Positions 8,284 to 15,897 of a DNA stretch of 64,000 bases are shown in pieces. Numbering within the stretch: the stretch's first letter is position 1; every line of letters starts with the position of its first letter. Source of the stretch: Amazonocrinis nigriterrae CENA67 (GTDB lineage Bacteria; Cyanobacteriota; Cyanobacteriia; Cyanobacteriales; Nostocaceae). The stretch lies in the NCBI RefSeq assembly GCF_016056305.1, contig NZ_JAECZC010000081.1, forward strand, positions 1-64,000, read 5' to 3'. Both the position numbers and the translations under genes were made by a program. The notes below the pieces were generated by a model. The model was not told where the DNA came from. It searched no databases and saw only the letters and a program-made list of their open reading frames with translations.

Positions 8284-9464
8284 CGATCGACTGAACCCAT
8301 AATCACGTCAATACTGCCTAAAATTGCCATAATATCGGCGACTTTCACTCCTTTAAGCAAGTGGGGTAAAATTTGCAAATTAGTGAAATCAGCAGTGCGG
8401 ATTTTCCAGCGCCAAGGAAAGACGTTATCATCGCCAATTACATAAATGCCTAACTCACCTTTGCCACTTTCAAGGCGGACGTAGTTTTCTCCTTTGGGAA
8501 TTTTAAACGTAGGAGCAATCTTCCTGGCAATGTACTGGTAATCAAATCCATCCCATTCAGACTTGCGCCCAGCTGCTAGGCGTTTAGCTTCAAGATTTTC
8601 GTAAGCACCACCAGGAAGCCCGTCAAGCGCTTGACGGAGAATTTTCACTGACTCCGCCATTTCCCGCATCCGCACGAAGTAACGCGCCAGAACATCACCG
8701 CCTGTTTCCCAGCAAATATCCCAGTCAAAATCGTCATAGCATTCGTAGTGATCAACTCTCCGCAAGTCCCAAATCACTCCAGAACCTCGCAGCATCGGCC
8801 CGGAAAGACCCCAGTTAATCGCTTCATCCCGGCCAATGACACCAACACCCTCTGTTCGCGCCCGAAATATTGGGTTATTTGTTAATAGTCGGTCATATTC
8901 AGTTAATTTGTTGGGGAAGTAATCGCAAAACTCGCTGCATTTAGTTACCCAACCGTAAGGCAAATCGACGGCTACGCCACCGACACGAAAGTAATTATTA
9001 TTCACCATGCGGTAGCCAGAAGCAGCTTCCCATAGATCATAAATCATCTCCCGTTCTCTAAATATATAGAAAAAGGGAGTTTGAGCGCCTAAATCTGCGG
9101 CAAATGGCCCAAGCCAAAGTAAGTGGTTAGCAATACGATTTAGCTCTAGCATGATAACGCGGATGTAGCTGGCGCGTTTAGGAATTGGAATACCAGCTAA
9201 CTGTTCCACAGCGTTAACTGTGATAGCTTCATTCATCATTCCCTCAGCATAGTCCCAGCGACTAACATAAGGGACATACATTTGGATGGTGCGGTTTTCG
9301 GCAATTTTTTCCATGCCACGGTGCAGGTAACCAATTTCCGGTTCGCAGTCGATGACATCTTCCCCATCTAATGTGACAATCAACCTCAAAACGCCATGCA
9401 TTGAAGGATGATGCGGCCCCATGTTAATCGTCATGGGTTCGGTTTTAGTTTCTATTCTTGACAT
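8280..9464 (-). CDS. ndhH: NAD(P)H-quinone oxidoreductase subunit H
   Basis: 394 residues, the standard length of cyanobacterial NdhH (49-kDa subunit of the NDH-1 complex in the thylakoid peripheral arm). Hallmarks: [14 protein letters not shown] at the N terminus, [25 protein letters not shown] and the C-terminal [19 protein letters not shown]. The enzyme takes part in respiratory and cyclic electron flow to plastoquinone. It lies downstream of ndhI on the same strand and converges with the ndhK stump. Nothing looks damaged. The start is ATG at 9464 ([17 protein letters not shown]). Confidence 0.96.
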   Translation of the reverse strand: MSRIETKTEPMTINMGPHHPSMHGVLRLIVTLDGEDVIDCEPEIGYLHRGMEKIAENRTIQMYVPYVSRWDYAEGMMNEAITVNAVEQLAGIPIPKRASYIRVIMLELNRIANHLLWLGPFAADLGAQTPFFYIFREREMIYDLWEAASGYRMVNNNYFRVGGVAVDLPYGWVTKCSEFCDYFPNKLTEYDRLLTNNPIFRARTEGVGVIGRDEAINWGLSGPMLRGSGVIWDLRRVDHYECYDDFDWDICWETGGDVLARYFVRMREMAESVKILRQALDGLPGGAYENLEAKRLAAGRKSEWDGFDYQYIARKIAPTFKIPKGENYVRLESGKGELGIYVIGDDNVFPWRWKIRTADFTNLQILPHLLKGVKVADIMAILGSIDVIMGSVDR

Positions 9465-9763
9465 AAATGAATTATTTACTCTTTTTATAAGGGCAAAATA
9501 GAATTCAGGACTCCTGAATTCTGCTGTGATTGATTCTGACTTCTGAATTCTTCAATTGAAATTTTGTAGGCTCTCCTAGACTAGTTATAACTAATTAATA
9601 CTTGATATCAGGTTAAATCCTTACATAGTAAGGGATTCAAGAGGAGCAAAGTATATTTTTATTAAATATTTGATTTGATTTTATACAAACCTTGTTATAT
9701 CAATCGTTTGAGCCGTTTTTTAGTGTTAATTTATCAACCGAAGTCTGGGAAAGCCATTTTGTA
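9465..9763. other. ndhI-ndhH spacer
   Basis: 299 bp without a gene. It contains a small inverted or repeated GAATTC-rich patch (AATTCAGGACTCCTGAATTC at about 9502-9521, a perfect 20-bp palindrome) followed by a second ACTTCTGAATTCTTC. Otherwise it is AT-rich and could hold the ndhH promoter. Confidence 0.5.
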
Positions 9764-10357
9764 TTAATTTCTATCTTCTTTAGCTTCATTCAAAATATCA
9801 ATTGGAAACTCACCTACTCTATCAGAACCAGGAGGCAATCCGTGAGGATCTAACACACCTTTAGGTAAGTAAATTAATTCTCTAAGTGGTGTCACCATCG
9901 GATCATCGGTAACTTTATAAGGTAGCCTTCCCATTGCTACGTTGTCCATGTTTAACTGATGGCGGTCATAAACGGACATATCGTATTCTTCAGTAAATGA
10001 CAGACAGTTTGTCGGGCAGAATTCGACACAGTTGCCGCAGAAAATACAAACTCCAAAGTCAATACTGTAATGCTTGAGTTCTTTTTTCTTTACCTCTTTA
10101 TTAAATTCCCAATCTACTACGGGAAGATTGATAGGGCAGACTCGTACACAAACTTCGCAAGAGATACACTTGTCAAATTCAAAGTGAATTCTACCTCGGA
10201 AGCGTTCAGAGGGAATGAGTTTTTCGTAAGGATATTGAACAGTAATCGGACGACGACGCAGATGGTCAAAAGTTACTGATAATCCTTGCCCAATATATTG
10301 ACCCGCTTGAATGCTTTTATTAACGTAATCAGTAACTTGTTTGAGGAAGTTAAACAT
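9764..10357 (-). CDS. ndhI: NAD(P)H-quinone oxidoreductase subunit I
   Basis: 197 residues; ferredoxin-like subunit with two [4Fe-4S] motifs, [12 protein letters not shown] (about 62-73) and [12 protein letters not shown] (about 104-115). The N-terminal membrane-contact helix ([12 protein letters not shown]...[15 protein letters not shown]) and the C-terminal extension are usual for NdhI. In most cyanobacteria ndhI sits in ndhA-I-G-E; here it is upstream of ndhH with a 299-bp gap and no ndhA, G or E beside it. That suggests a second or relocated copy. Confidence 0.95.
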   Translation of the reverse strand: MFNFLKQVTDYVNKSIQAGQYIGQGLSVTFDHLRRRPITVQYPYEKLIPSERFRGRIHFEFDKCISCEVCVRVCPINLPVVDWEFNKEVKKKELKHYSIDFGVCIFCGNCVEFCPTNCLSFTEEYDMSVYDRHQLNMDNVAMGRLPYKVTDDPMVTPLRELIYLPKGVLDPHGLPPGSDRVGEFPIDILNEAKEDRN

Positions 10358-10686
10358 GAGTAAATTATTTTCTGTTGATAATGCTATTAATTAGCACGGT
10401 AATAGCTCTCGTCAGCTATAACTTCTCTCAAATGGAATACTCTACGGTTAAGTTTAATAGTAGCTAAAAATACAAAATTTTTCAGCAATTATATTTATAC
10501 CAATTCATAATTAGTGAGGGCATATTGCAATGTGTTAGCTGTTAATCAAAATTTATGCCAAATTCTCTAAGGCGATCGCAATCTCACTGTGTATTTCAAT
10601 AATACAGGAATTCGCTATAAAAGTTGTGTATAAATTAATAACCACAGCCTCAAGACTGAGCGGAGGTTTGCTTTGAAGCCTTTTTG
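10358..10686. other. Intergenic region upstream of ndhI up to the ISL3 element
   Basis: 329 bp. It should contain the ndhI promoter on the minus strand. I see no convincing gene, only a GGCGATCGC site near 10571 and AT-rich sequence. Confidence 0.5.
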
Positions 10687-10760
10687 GGGTCTTGGCAACT
10701 TTTGGTGATCTTGGCTGGGGGAAGGCAGAGGGCAGAAGGCAGAAGGCAGAAGTCAGAAAG
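10687..10760. repeat. Left inverted repeat of the ISL3 element, with GGCAGAA heptamers
   Basis: Matches the reverse complement of 13112-13193 from the tip through a run of GGCAGAA-type heptamers. The two arms differ by one heptamer copy, as expected if the heptamers expand and contract independently. Confidence 0.85.
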
Positions 10761-10824
10761 ATATAATTGAGATACGTCAAACTTCACTCCATCAAACATT
10801 TGAGGGATAATCCTCAGCTTGGTT

Positions 10825-12714
10825 ATGTCAGTGCTAAGTTATCTATTGCCAGATTCAGCAAACCTGAAACTGGAAAATTGCATTCTTGACGAGATAAAAA
10901 CTCAGATAAATTTGATTGTTTCCGCAATTACGAGAGTAGTTAATTGTCCAGTTTGCAACCAACCAACTCATAAAATTCATAGTCGCTATGAGCGAAAGTT
11001 AGCAGATTTACCCTGGGCTGATTACAGCATTACCTTACAATTAAGGGTACGGAAGTTTTTTTGCATTAATAAGTTGTGTAAACGGCGCATTTTTGCAGAA
11101 AGGTTGACCAATGTAACCGCACCAAGGGCTAGAAGAACTCTACGTTTAGCTCAACGACTAAGTGCGATTGGTTTAGCTAATGGTGGTGCAGCAGGGGTAA
11201 GGCTCTCGGAGCAATTGGGGATAAAAGTTTCTCGCAACACACTGTTAAATTTAGTCCGCTCAATCCCACTGCCACCAATCGTAACGCCACATACTCTTGG
11301 GGTAGACGACTTTTGCTTTCGTAAATGTAAAACTTACGGCACGGCACTAATTGATCTAGAACGTAGTAGACCAATTGCTCTACTAAAAGATGCCTTGGCT
11401 GAAACCTTGGCAGAATGGTTAAAAGCCCACCCTGGTGTCAAAGTCGTCTCACGAGATCGGTCAAAAACTTATGAAAGTGGTATTCGTCAAGGCGCGCCAG
11501 AAGCCATTCAAGTTGCAGACCGTTTTCACTTATTGCAGAACTTATCTCAAACGCTCTATCAAGTCTTTGGTATTCACGCCAAAGTACTTAAAGAAGTGGA
11601 AAAACAAGTATTTAGTACTGATACCAAAGTGCATTTAGAGGTGGAAACAGCACTAATTGAAGGCATTCGGGAATTGGATGGGGTATGTATCCCCATCCAA
11701 TTGCAGACCACTGAAATTCAAAACGAGTGTGGGGATGTTAAACCCTTTTTGGCAGAGAATACAGACGGATTGACTGCACAGGAAAACCCTCAAACCAACA
11801 TTCTGCCGTCTGCCGTCTGCTTTGTGCCTTTCCCCGATAACCTTTCCATGATTGCTGAGACTAATAAGAGTCCAGTTGTGCCAAGGTTTCCCCAAAACAC
11901 ATCTTTAAAAAGAAAAGTTCAATCCGCCAAAGCACGGGATAGACGGAGGGAAATCCATGAACAAGTTTGGAGACTGCGGTCTATTGGCTTATCAGGGCTA
12001 GCAATCGCTCAAGAGCTGGGAGTTTCTAAAACTACCGTATTCAATTACTTGCGTAGCTCAACTTTTACCGAACGTCGTGAACGTAGTGACCACGGTCTGA
12101 GTCTTCTCAACCCTTACCATGATTACCTCAAGAGTCGCTGGAATAGCGGGAACCACAACACCCAAGAACTGTTTGAAGAAATTCGCACCTGCGGCTATAT
12201 CGGTGGTTATGCCACGGTCGCTCGCTTCACTCGTTATCTCAAGACCTTGCCCGGATTTGAGCCAGCAAAGTGTTCAAAGAAAAACGTGTCCCCCAGGGTG
12301 AGTTCTTCCTCCCATCGTCCTCTCACCCCCAGTCGCGTCACAGCTTTAGTCTTGCGACGACCAGAATTAATACAGCCTAATGAGCATGAAATCATCGCTC
12401 AACTACAAACAGCCCATTCTGATTTGAAGTCAGCTATTGAACTAGCTCAACAGTTTGCATCTGTTGTGCGTCAACGTCTGAGCGAGCAGCTCGATGCTTG
12501 GTTAAACAAAGCTAAAAACAGTTCGGTTTCTTTGTTGCGCTCCTTTGCTGTTAGTTTAGAGTCTGACTACGATGCTGTCAAAGCAGGTGTAACTATGTCA
12601 GTCAGCAATGGCCCCGTTGAAGGGCATATTAATCGACTGAAAATGTTAAAGCGGCAGATGTATGGTCGAGCCAAGATAGACTTACTAGAACGACGATTTT
12701 TGTTGGCTATTTGA
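10825..12714 (+). CDS. ISL3-family transposase
   Basis: About 629 residues. An N-terminal zinc finger (CPVCNQ, then CINKLC) is followed by a helix-turn-helix region. The DDE residues are in LGVDDFCFRK (Asp, about 160), VVSRDRSKTYE (Asp, about 212, next to VADRFHLLQNL) and GPVEGHINRLK (Glu, near 600). A second helix-turn-helix (LSGLAIAQELGVSKTTVFNYLR) sits in an inserted segment, making it longer than the common roughly 400-residue ISL3 proteins. Residues about 325-340 are encoded by a CTGCCGT heptamer-like run (11800-11841). ATG at 10825 is preferred over the TTG two codons earlier. Confidence 0.9.
   Translation: MSVLSYLLPDSANLKLENCILDEIKTQINLIVSAITRVVNCPVCNQPTHKIHSRYERKLADLPWADYSITLQLRVRKFFCINKLCKRRIFAERLTNVTAPRARRTLRLAQRLSAIGLANGGAAGVRLSEQLGIKVSRNTLLNLVRSIPLPPIVTPHTLGVDDFCFRKCKTYGTALIDLERSRPIALLKDALAETLAEWLKAHPGVKVVSRDRSKTYESGIRQGAPEAIQVADRFHLLQNLSQTLYQVFGIHAKVLKEVEKQVFSTDTKVHLEVETALIEGIRELDGVCIPIQLQTTEIQNECGDVKPFLAENTDGLTAQENPQTNILPSAVCFVPFPDNLSMIAETNKSPVVPRFPQNTSLKRKVQSAKARDRRREIHEQVWRLRSIGLSGLAIAQELGVSKTTVFNYLRSSTFTERRERSDHGLSLLNPYHDYLKSRWNSGNHNTQELFEEIRTCGYIGGYATVARFTRYLKTLPGFEPAKCSKKNVSPRVSSSSHRPLTPSRVTALVLRRPELIQPNEHEIIAQLQTAHSDLKSAIELAQQFASVVRQRLSEQLDAWLNKAKNSSVSLLRSFAVSLESDYDAVKAGVTMSVSNGPVEGHINRLKMLKRQMYGRAKIDLLERRFLLAI
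11800..11841. repeat. Heptamer-like repeat tract inside the transposase gene
   Basis: CTGCCGT CTGCCGT CTGC followed by TGCCTTTCCCCGATAAC, closely matching the intergenic heptamer tract at about 43684-43725 (CTGCCTT...TGCCTTTCCCGATAAC). The frame is kept through it (residues NILPSAVCFVPFPDN). Confidence 0.7.
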
Positions 12715-12746
12715 GGAGAAAATTTTCACAATTTACACTTGGTTAT

Positions 12747-13097
12747 ATGAGTTATAGAAATCAGTTTATCTGGCAAAGGGCGGTTCAACTTGCTATCAAT
12801 TGTTATAAATTTACCCGCCTATTTCCTCAGTCAGAATTGTATGGTTTAACCAGCCAAATCCGACGTTCTTCTGTATCTGTAGCGTCCAATATAGCTGAAG
12901 GCTATGGTAGGCGTTCCAAGCCAGAATATATCCAGTTCTTACATATTGCGTTAGGTTCTTTAAGAGAACTTGATACGCAATTAATCATTGCCAAAGAAGT
13001 AGATTTAGCTGATAAAGACCTTTTCACTCCTGTATTGAATGAGGTGGAGGAAATGCAAAGTATATTAGTTGCTACTTTAAACAAACTCAAGGGTTGA
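12747..13097 (+). CDS. Four-helix-bundle protein (S23/IVP family) carried inside the ISL3 element
   Basis: 116 residues from ATG 12747 (MSYRNQFIWQRAVQLAINCY). Signatures of the four-helix-bundle family first seen in 23S rRNA intervening sequences: FPQSELYGLTSQIRRSSVSVASNIAEGYGR, then EYIQFLHIALGSLRELDTQL. The relatives include the Avd proteins of diversity-generating retroelements. Its function is not known. The frame is also open back to 12711, overlapping the transposase stop, but family members start at the later Met. It lies within the transposon ends, so it moves with the element. Confidence 0.85.
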   Translation: MSYRNQFIWQRAVQLAINCYKFTRLFPQSELYGLTSQIRRSSVSVASNIAEGYGRRSKPEYIQFLHIALGSLRELDTQLIIAKEVDLADKDLFTPVLNEVEEMQSILVATLNKLKG

Positions 13098-13111
13098 AAT
13101 TATTACTTCTA

Positions 13112-13193
13112 CTCTTCCGACTTCTGCCTTCTGCCTTCTGCCTTCTGCCCTCTGCCTTCCCCCAGCCAAGATCACCAAAAGTTGCCAAGACCC
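13112..13193. repeat. Right inverted repeat of the ISL3 element, with GGCAGAA heptamers
   Basis: Reverse complement of the left end. It has one more GGCAGAA unit than the left arm. Confidence 0.85.
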
Positions 13194-13360
13194 ACATTAT
13201 ACTTTAAGTGACAAAATTCGCTGATGTAACTAGCATCATAACTACTCAGCTTGAAGTCTAGTGGAGTCAGCTGATCAATCGGTTGTGAAACAACAAAAAC
13301 GCCTGTGCTGATTCCATTTGAATCCAGTATGGGGGTAAGACCATTTTCTATAGTAGTCAT
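13172..13360 (-). pseudogene. Small unknown protein, probably truncated by the ISL3 element
   Basis: 62 residues starting MTTIENGLTPILDSNGIS, with an AAGGAA ribosome-binding site ahead of the ATG. The first roughly 56 residues (to CHLKYNV) come from unique DNA; the last ones (GLGNFW) are translated from the transposon end, so the natural C terminus has probably been replaced. I do not recognise the family. The sequence is soluble and has one Cys and no signal peptide. Confidence 0.45.
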
Positions 13361-13947
13361 AATAAATTTAATTCCTTTTATCTTTGAATATTTTTGACAT
13401 CAAAATTTGGTTTTTCAACTTCAGTGAATCATCTCAATGGTCACTTCTAAAATCAGAATTAGATATGAGATTAATAGAAAGATTTGGTTGATTTGAAAGC
13501 TAAAAATATTAAACAAGTTCAAGCATCTCCAAAAAATAATACTTTCTGGAAATACTGAGAAACTATAGTATATAAAATTACTATTTTTTGCAATAAGTAT
13601 TAATGCGCCGAAATGAAATTATTTCATTTTAGATGAATGACCTAAAATTCATTGTTATCAATAATCAAATGGTATATTAATTGACTAAGATTAAGATTAA
13701 ATTAAGACTTCAATATTTTTTGTTGACAATTCAAACTTATGAATTACTTAGAGCTTCAGTACTATTTGACACATACAAAGTACTTTTGTAGTCTATTTAA
13801 CAATAAAAAAATTTTATTCCTTCAGGTAGATGTGCAAATCACAAAGATAAATAACGCAACCTTGCACTATCAGCATAAGATGTGATTTTTGTACCTTTGG
13901 ATAGTTGCACATCAACTGAGACACAACTACTTCAGCATTTATTGTTG
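13361..13947. other. AT-rich intergenic region
   Basis: 587 bp, clearly richer in A+T than the surrounding genes, with many runs of A and T. It lies downstream of the 106-residue gene and upstream of the truncated small gene, so it should hold the latter's promoter. No gene or repeat recognised. Confidence 0.45.
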
Positions 13948-14268
13948 CTAACTAGCAGATGCCTCTTCAGTTTGCGGTTGGTCATCATTGGGACGCACAA
14001 ATACTGGTGGTTCAGTGGTTACAGCAACTAAATCATCGCTGGAAAAACATATGGACACTCGTCCAGCTTCCAATGGAATCTGAAATAAAGTTCGGCTTCC
14101 AGTGCCTTGGACTCGACTCAAAATAGTTCCTAATAAACTGCGAAGCAGAGGTGCATCAGACTTTAGAACTAAAGTATACTGATGTCCACCACTTAGTAGC
14201 AATTTTACAATTACTTCAGTTTGTTGGGTGGTAGCTTCAGATTCACGAGAAACACTAGTCGTTACCAT
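13948..14268 (-). CDS. Small conserved-looking protein of unknown function
   Basis: 106 residues. The core is VIVKLLLSGGHQYTLVLKSDAPLLRSLLGTIL, then LFQIPLEAGRVSICFSSDDLVAVTTEPPVFV; both tails are acidic or Ser-rich. The core resembles, from memory, the N-terminal segment found in some cyanobacterial 2OG-Fe(II) oxygenase-family proteins, but no oxygenase domain follows here. There is no signal peptide. A GGAGG lies about 8 bases ahead of the ATG. It points away from the tail-chaperone pair, with a foldback element between them. Function not assigned. Confidence 0.6.
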   Translation of the reverse strand: MVTTSVSRESEATTQQTEVIVKLLLSGGHQYTLVLKSDAPLLRSLLGTILSRVQGTGSRTLFQIPLEAGRVSICFSSDDLVAVTTEPPVFVRPNDDQPQTEEASAS

Positions 14269-14505
14269 ATGATACCTCCAAAAATGTAATTTCTACAGAT
14301 TAAATTAAGTTAAATACAGAAAATTGGCAGAATAGCTGTGCTGATTTTTGCATAGCCAGTTATCCCTTTTCTAAGGGAATTTGCTGCTACAACACTGTAC
14401 CATGAATCACTTATTTTTTTGTGGGATGAAGAGAAGAAAATAAAAATTAATAGCTCAAAAAGTTCTCTGTTTGTCAAAAAATATGATATTGCAGTTTTCG
14501 TTGGT

Positions 14506-14680
14506 GTGAAGTACAAAAGCTATGGGTTTTCTGACTTTTCACGGTAAGTCTTAAAACCCTCGTCGATGCAGGGTGTAGGGGAAATTATGAAAGTTTTACC
14601 ACACCCCACAGCTCACACCCTGTCCCTTTTTCCAGATAACGTGAAAAGTCAGATTTTGAGTCCTATGTTTTGTACCTCAC
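14506..14680. repeat. 175-bp foldback (MITE-like) element
   Basis: The left arm (GTGAAGTACAAAAGCTATGG... to CTGACTTTTCACG) and the right arm (CGTGAAAAGTCAG... to GTACCTCAC) are inverted copies over about 38-40 bp with a few mismatches. A nested inverted pair (GCAGGGTGT / ACACCCTGT) lies inside. There is no coding capacity, which fits a miniature inverted-repeat element, placed just upstream of the tail-chaperone-like gene. Confidence 0.8.
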
Positions 14681-14711
14681 TTAAAAGCAAAACGCTGTAT
14701 ATTGAGAGAAT

Positions 14712-15089
14712 ATGAATAATCAAAACGTACTACAAACAGAATTTGATTTCATTCTCCCCAAAGGCTTGATAGATGCTTCTGGAAAAGTGCATCGTCAAGG
14801 AGTAATGCGACTCACAACTGCTAGGGATGAAATTTGTGTACAAAAAGACCATCGTGTCCAAAAAGAACCAGTTTATGGAGTCTTGGTAACACTGTCACTT
14901 GTAATTACACGTTTGGGTGAACTATCATCAGTGACACCAGAATTGTTAGAAAATCTCTTTAGCCGTGACCTTGCTTACTTAAGGGAATTTTACAATCGAA
15001 TTAATCAGCAGGGTAACGCAGATATCCCTGTACAATGTCCCAGATGTAATAATAATTTCAGTGTGGAGTTATCTTTAGCGGGGGAGTAG
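14712..15089 (+). CDS. Tail-assembly-chaperone-like protein of a contractile injection system
   Basis: 125 residues. QTEFDFILPKGLIDASGKVHRQGVMRL and ITRLGELSSVTPELLENLFSRDLAYLREFYNRIN match the small tail-assembly proteins of cyanobacterial phage-tail-like (eCIS) loci. A C-terminal CPRC begins a possible zinc or structural turn (CPRCNNNFSVE). It should bind the tape-measure protein during tail assembly if the role is as in phages. Its last codons overlap a -1-frame extension with all the features of a frameshift site (see 15080-15128). No sheath, tube or baseplate gene is in this window, so the pair is an orphan or lies at the edge of a lost locus. Confidence 0.7.
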   Translation: MNNQNVLQTEFDFILPKGLIDASGKVHRQGVMRLTTARDEICVQKDHRVQKEPVYGVLVTLSLVITRLGELSSVTPELLENLFSRDLAYLREFYNRINQQGNADIPVQCPRCNNNFSVELSLAGE

Positions 15090-15128
15090 TAAGCTACCCC
15101 TCAGAGCAAATGCATGAGGAGGTAGCTT
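15080..15128 (+). promoter_or_regulatory. Candidate programmed -1 ribosomal frameshift signal
   Basis: A slippery GGGGGAG (15080-15086) is read in the zero frame as GGG GAG, followed at once by the TAG stop (15087-15089). After 4 bases comes a stem-loop: AAGCTACCCCTC (15091-15102) pairs with GAGGAGGTAGCTT (15116-15128) with one bulged A and a 13-base loop. Slipping back one base lets the Gly tRNA re-pair with GGG exactly and opens a 52-residue extension. The layout (slippery run, short spacer, stable stem, overlapping -1 frame) is what is known for lambda G/GT and P2 E/E' tail chaperones. Inference from sequence only. Confidence 0.65.
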
Positions 15129-15241
15129 GTATTGCTTATCACTTTCATTGGTCGTTAACAGATATTCTCAATTTAGAGCATGAGAGTCGGCGGCGCTGGG
15201 TAGCAGAGATAGACAAAATTAAACAGCAACACTCGACTTGA
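15083..15241 (+). CDS. DUF6760/gpE-type -1-frame extension of the tail chaperone
   Basis: In the -1 frame the sequence reads GVVSYPSEQMHEEVACIAYHF, followed by HWSLTDILNLEHESRRRWVAEI and a short Lys/Gln-rich tail, ending at TGA 15239-15241. The YPS...L/MxEEVAxIAYHFHW block is the signature of small DUF6760 proteins found right after the tail-assembly protein in cyanobacterial injection-system loci. No ATG, GTG or TTG precedes the conserved VVSYPS. The only ATG (15110) lies in the hairpin loop and would drop that block. A fused chaperone-extension of about 176 residues made by frameshifting is therefore the best reading; a separate 43-residue protein from 15110 is the alternative. Confidence 0.65.
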   Translation, partial: GVVSYPSEQMHEEVACIAYHFHWSLTDILNLEHESRRRWVAEIDKIKQQHST

Positions 15242-15524
15242 GAAGCCACTGCGGTGAGGTAGTACGGTTTCTGTACACATACTCCCAATTATAAGTAATA
15301 AGCGCGAACATGATATTACACAAGCGTAGGAATGTACGATTTGTGGCGATCGCCACCCGCTGCGAATCTTCTTCCCTGTTGGCTCCTACTTAGGTGATCT
15401 CAAATTTTCTTTTTTGGAAGAAATAAAAAGTTTTTAAAGCTGGATGATTAAAGCCGGAATTATCTGGTGAATCAATGTAATTGTTAGCAAATAAGAAAAT
15501 CAAAATTTCAGGAGATAAAATTTC
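15242..15524. other. Intergenic region with a dispersed AGCCACTGCGG repeat
   Basis: The start (AGCCACTGCGGTGAGGTAGTACGG, about 15244-15267) is nearly the same as the sequence at 58699-58722. There is a GGCGATCGCC site at about 15345-15354. The last 40 bp hold the ribosome-binding site for the Nif11-type gene. Confidence 0.6.
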
Positions 15525-15800
15525 ATGTCACTAGAGCAGGTTAATGCTTTTTATGACGTTTTGATATCTGATCAAGCTATTTATAAACAATATTTAAATA
15601 AATGTTGTCAGCGAGGGTTTTTCGGCAGTTGTCATTGGGACAAAGCTAAAATTGTCAATTTTGCTACTAATATTGGTTATAAATTTACTGAAAGAGAGCT
15701 AGACCAAATGTTGTTTGAAAGTGAGCCAAAATTGATTAAGAATTCACTGAATCTATCAGAAGATGGGCAGTTATCTTATAGTGTTTCACGAAATACTTAA
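15525..15800 (+). CDS. Nif11-domain small protein
   Basis: 91 residues with a good GGAGATAAAATTTC ribosome-binding site. MSLEQVNAFYDVLISDQAIYKQYLNKCC and the following GYKFTERELDQML match the Nif11 domain (PF07862), a short helical domain used as leader peptide in some ribosomally made natural products and as a standalone protein near nif genes. There is no double-Gly cleavage site in the C-terminal part (SLNLSEDGQLSYSVSRNT), so a precursor role is not supported. No nif gene or modifying enzyme is adjacent. Confidence 0.7.
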   Translation: MSLEQVNAFYDVLISDQAIYKQYLNKCCQRGFFGSCHWDKAKIVNFATNIGYKFTERELDQMLFESEPKLIKNSLNLSEDGQLSYSVSRNT

Positions 15801-15875
15801 AGGACAGAAATTAGAGCTGATTCGTAAAGAAAATCTAAAGAGAATAAAGCCTTGGTTTACTCAGAATAGCCTACC

Positions 15876-15897
15876 ACCGTACACTGTTGTGTACGGT
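15876..15897. repeat. Perfect 9-bp stem hairpin
   Basis: ACCGTACAC, loop TGTT, GTGTACGGT. It lies 76 bp after the Nif11-type gene. There is no T-run directly after it, so a factor-independent terminator is possible but not clear. The rest of 15801-16080 holds no convincing gene. Confidence 0.6.

Larger units (their letters stand above)
10687..13193 (+). mobile_element. ISL3-family element with long heptamer-containing inverted repeats and a passenger gene
   Basis: Both ends read GGGTCTTGGCAACTTTTGG... inward, the GGxTCTT start usual for ISL3. The inverted repeats extend about 70 bp (10687-10760 and 13112-13193) and run into GGCAGAA heptamers, with one more heptamer on the right. Inside are the transposase gene and, between it and the right repeat, a four-helix-bundle protein gene. 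The bases outside (CCTTTTTG left, ACATTATA right) do not form the 8-bp target duplication expected of ISL3. The right end interrupts a small gene whose start is at 13360. Confidence 0.75.

Noticed and set aside
10553-10780. 75-residue open frame on the minus strand
   Set aside because: It runs through the ISL3 end and its heptamers; no start signal or family.
10679-13201. Target-site duplication for the ISL3 element
   Set aside because: The 8-bp flanks (CCTTTTTG and ACATTATA) do not match.
14310-14516. 68-residue open frame on the minus strand
   Set aside because: Partly inside the foldback element; no family or start signal.
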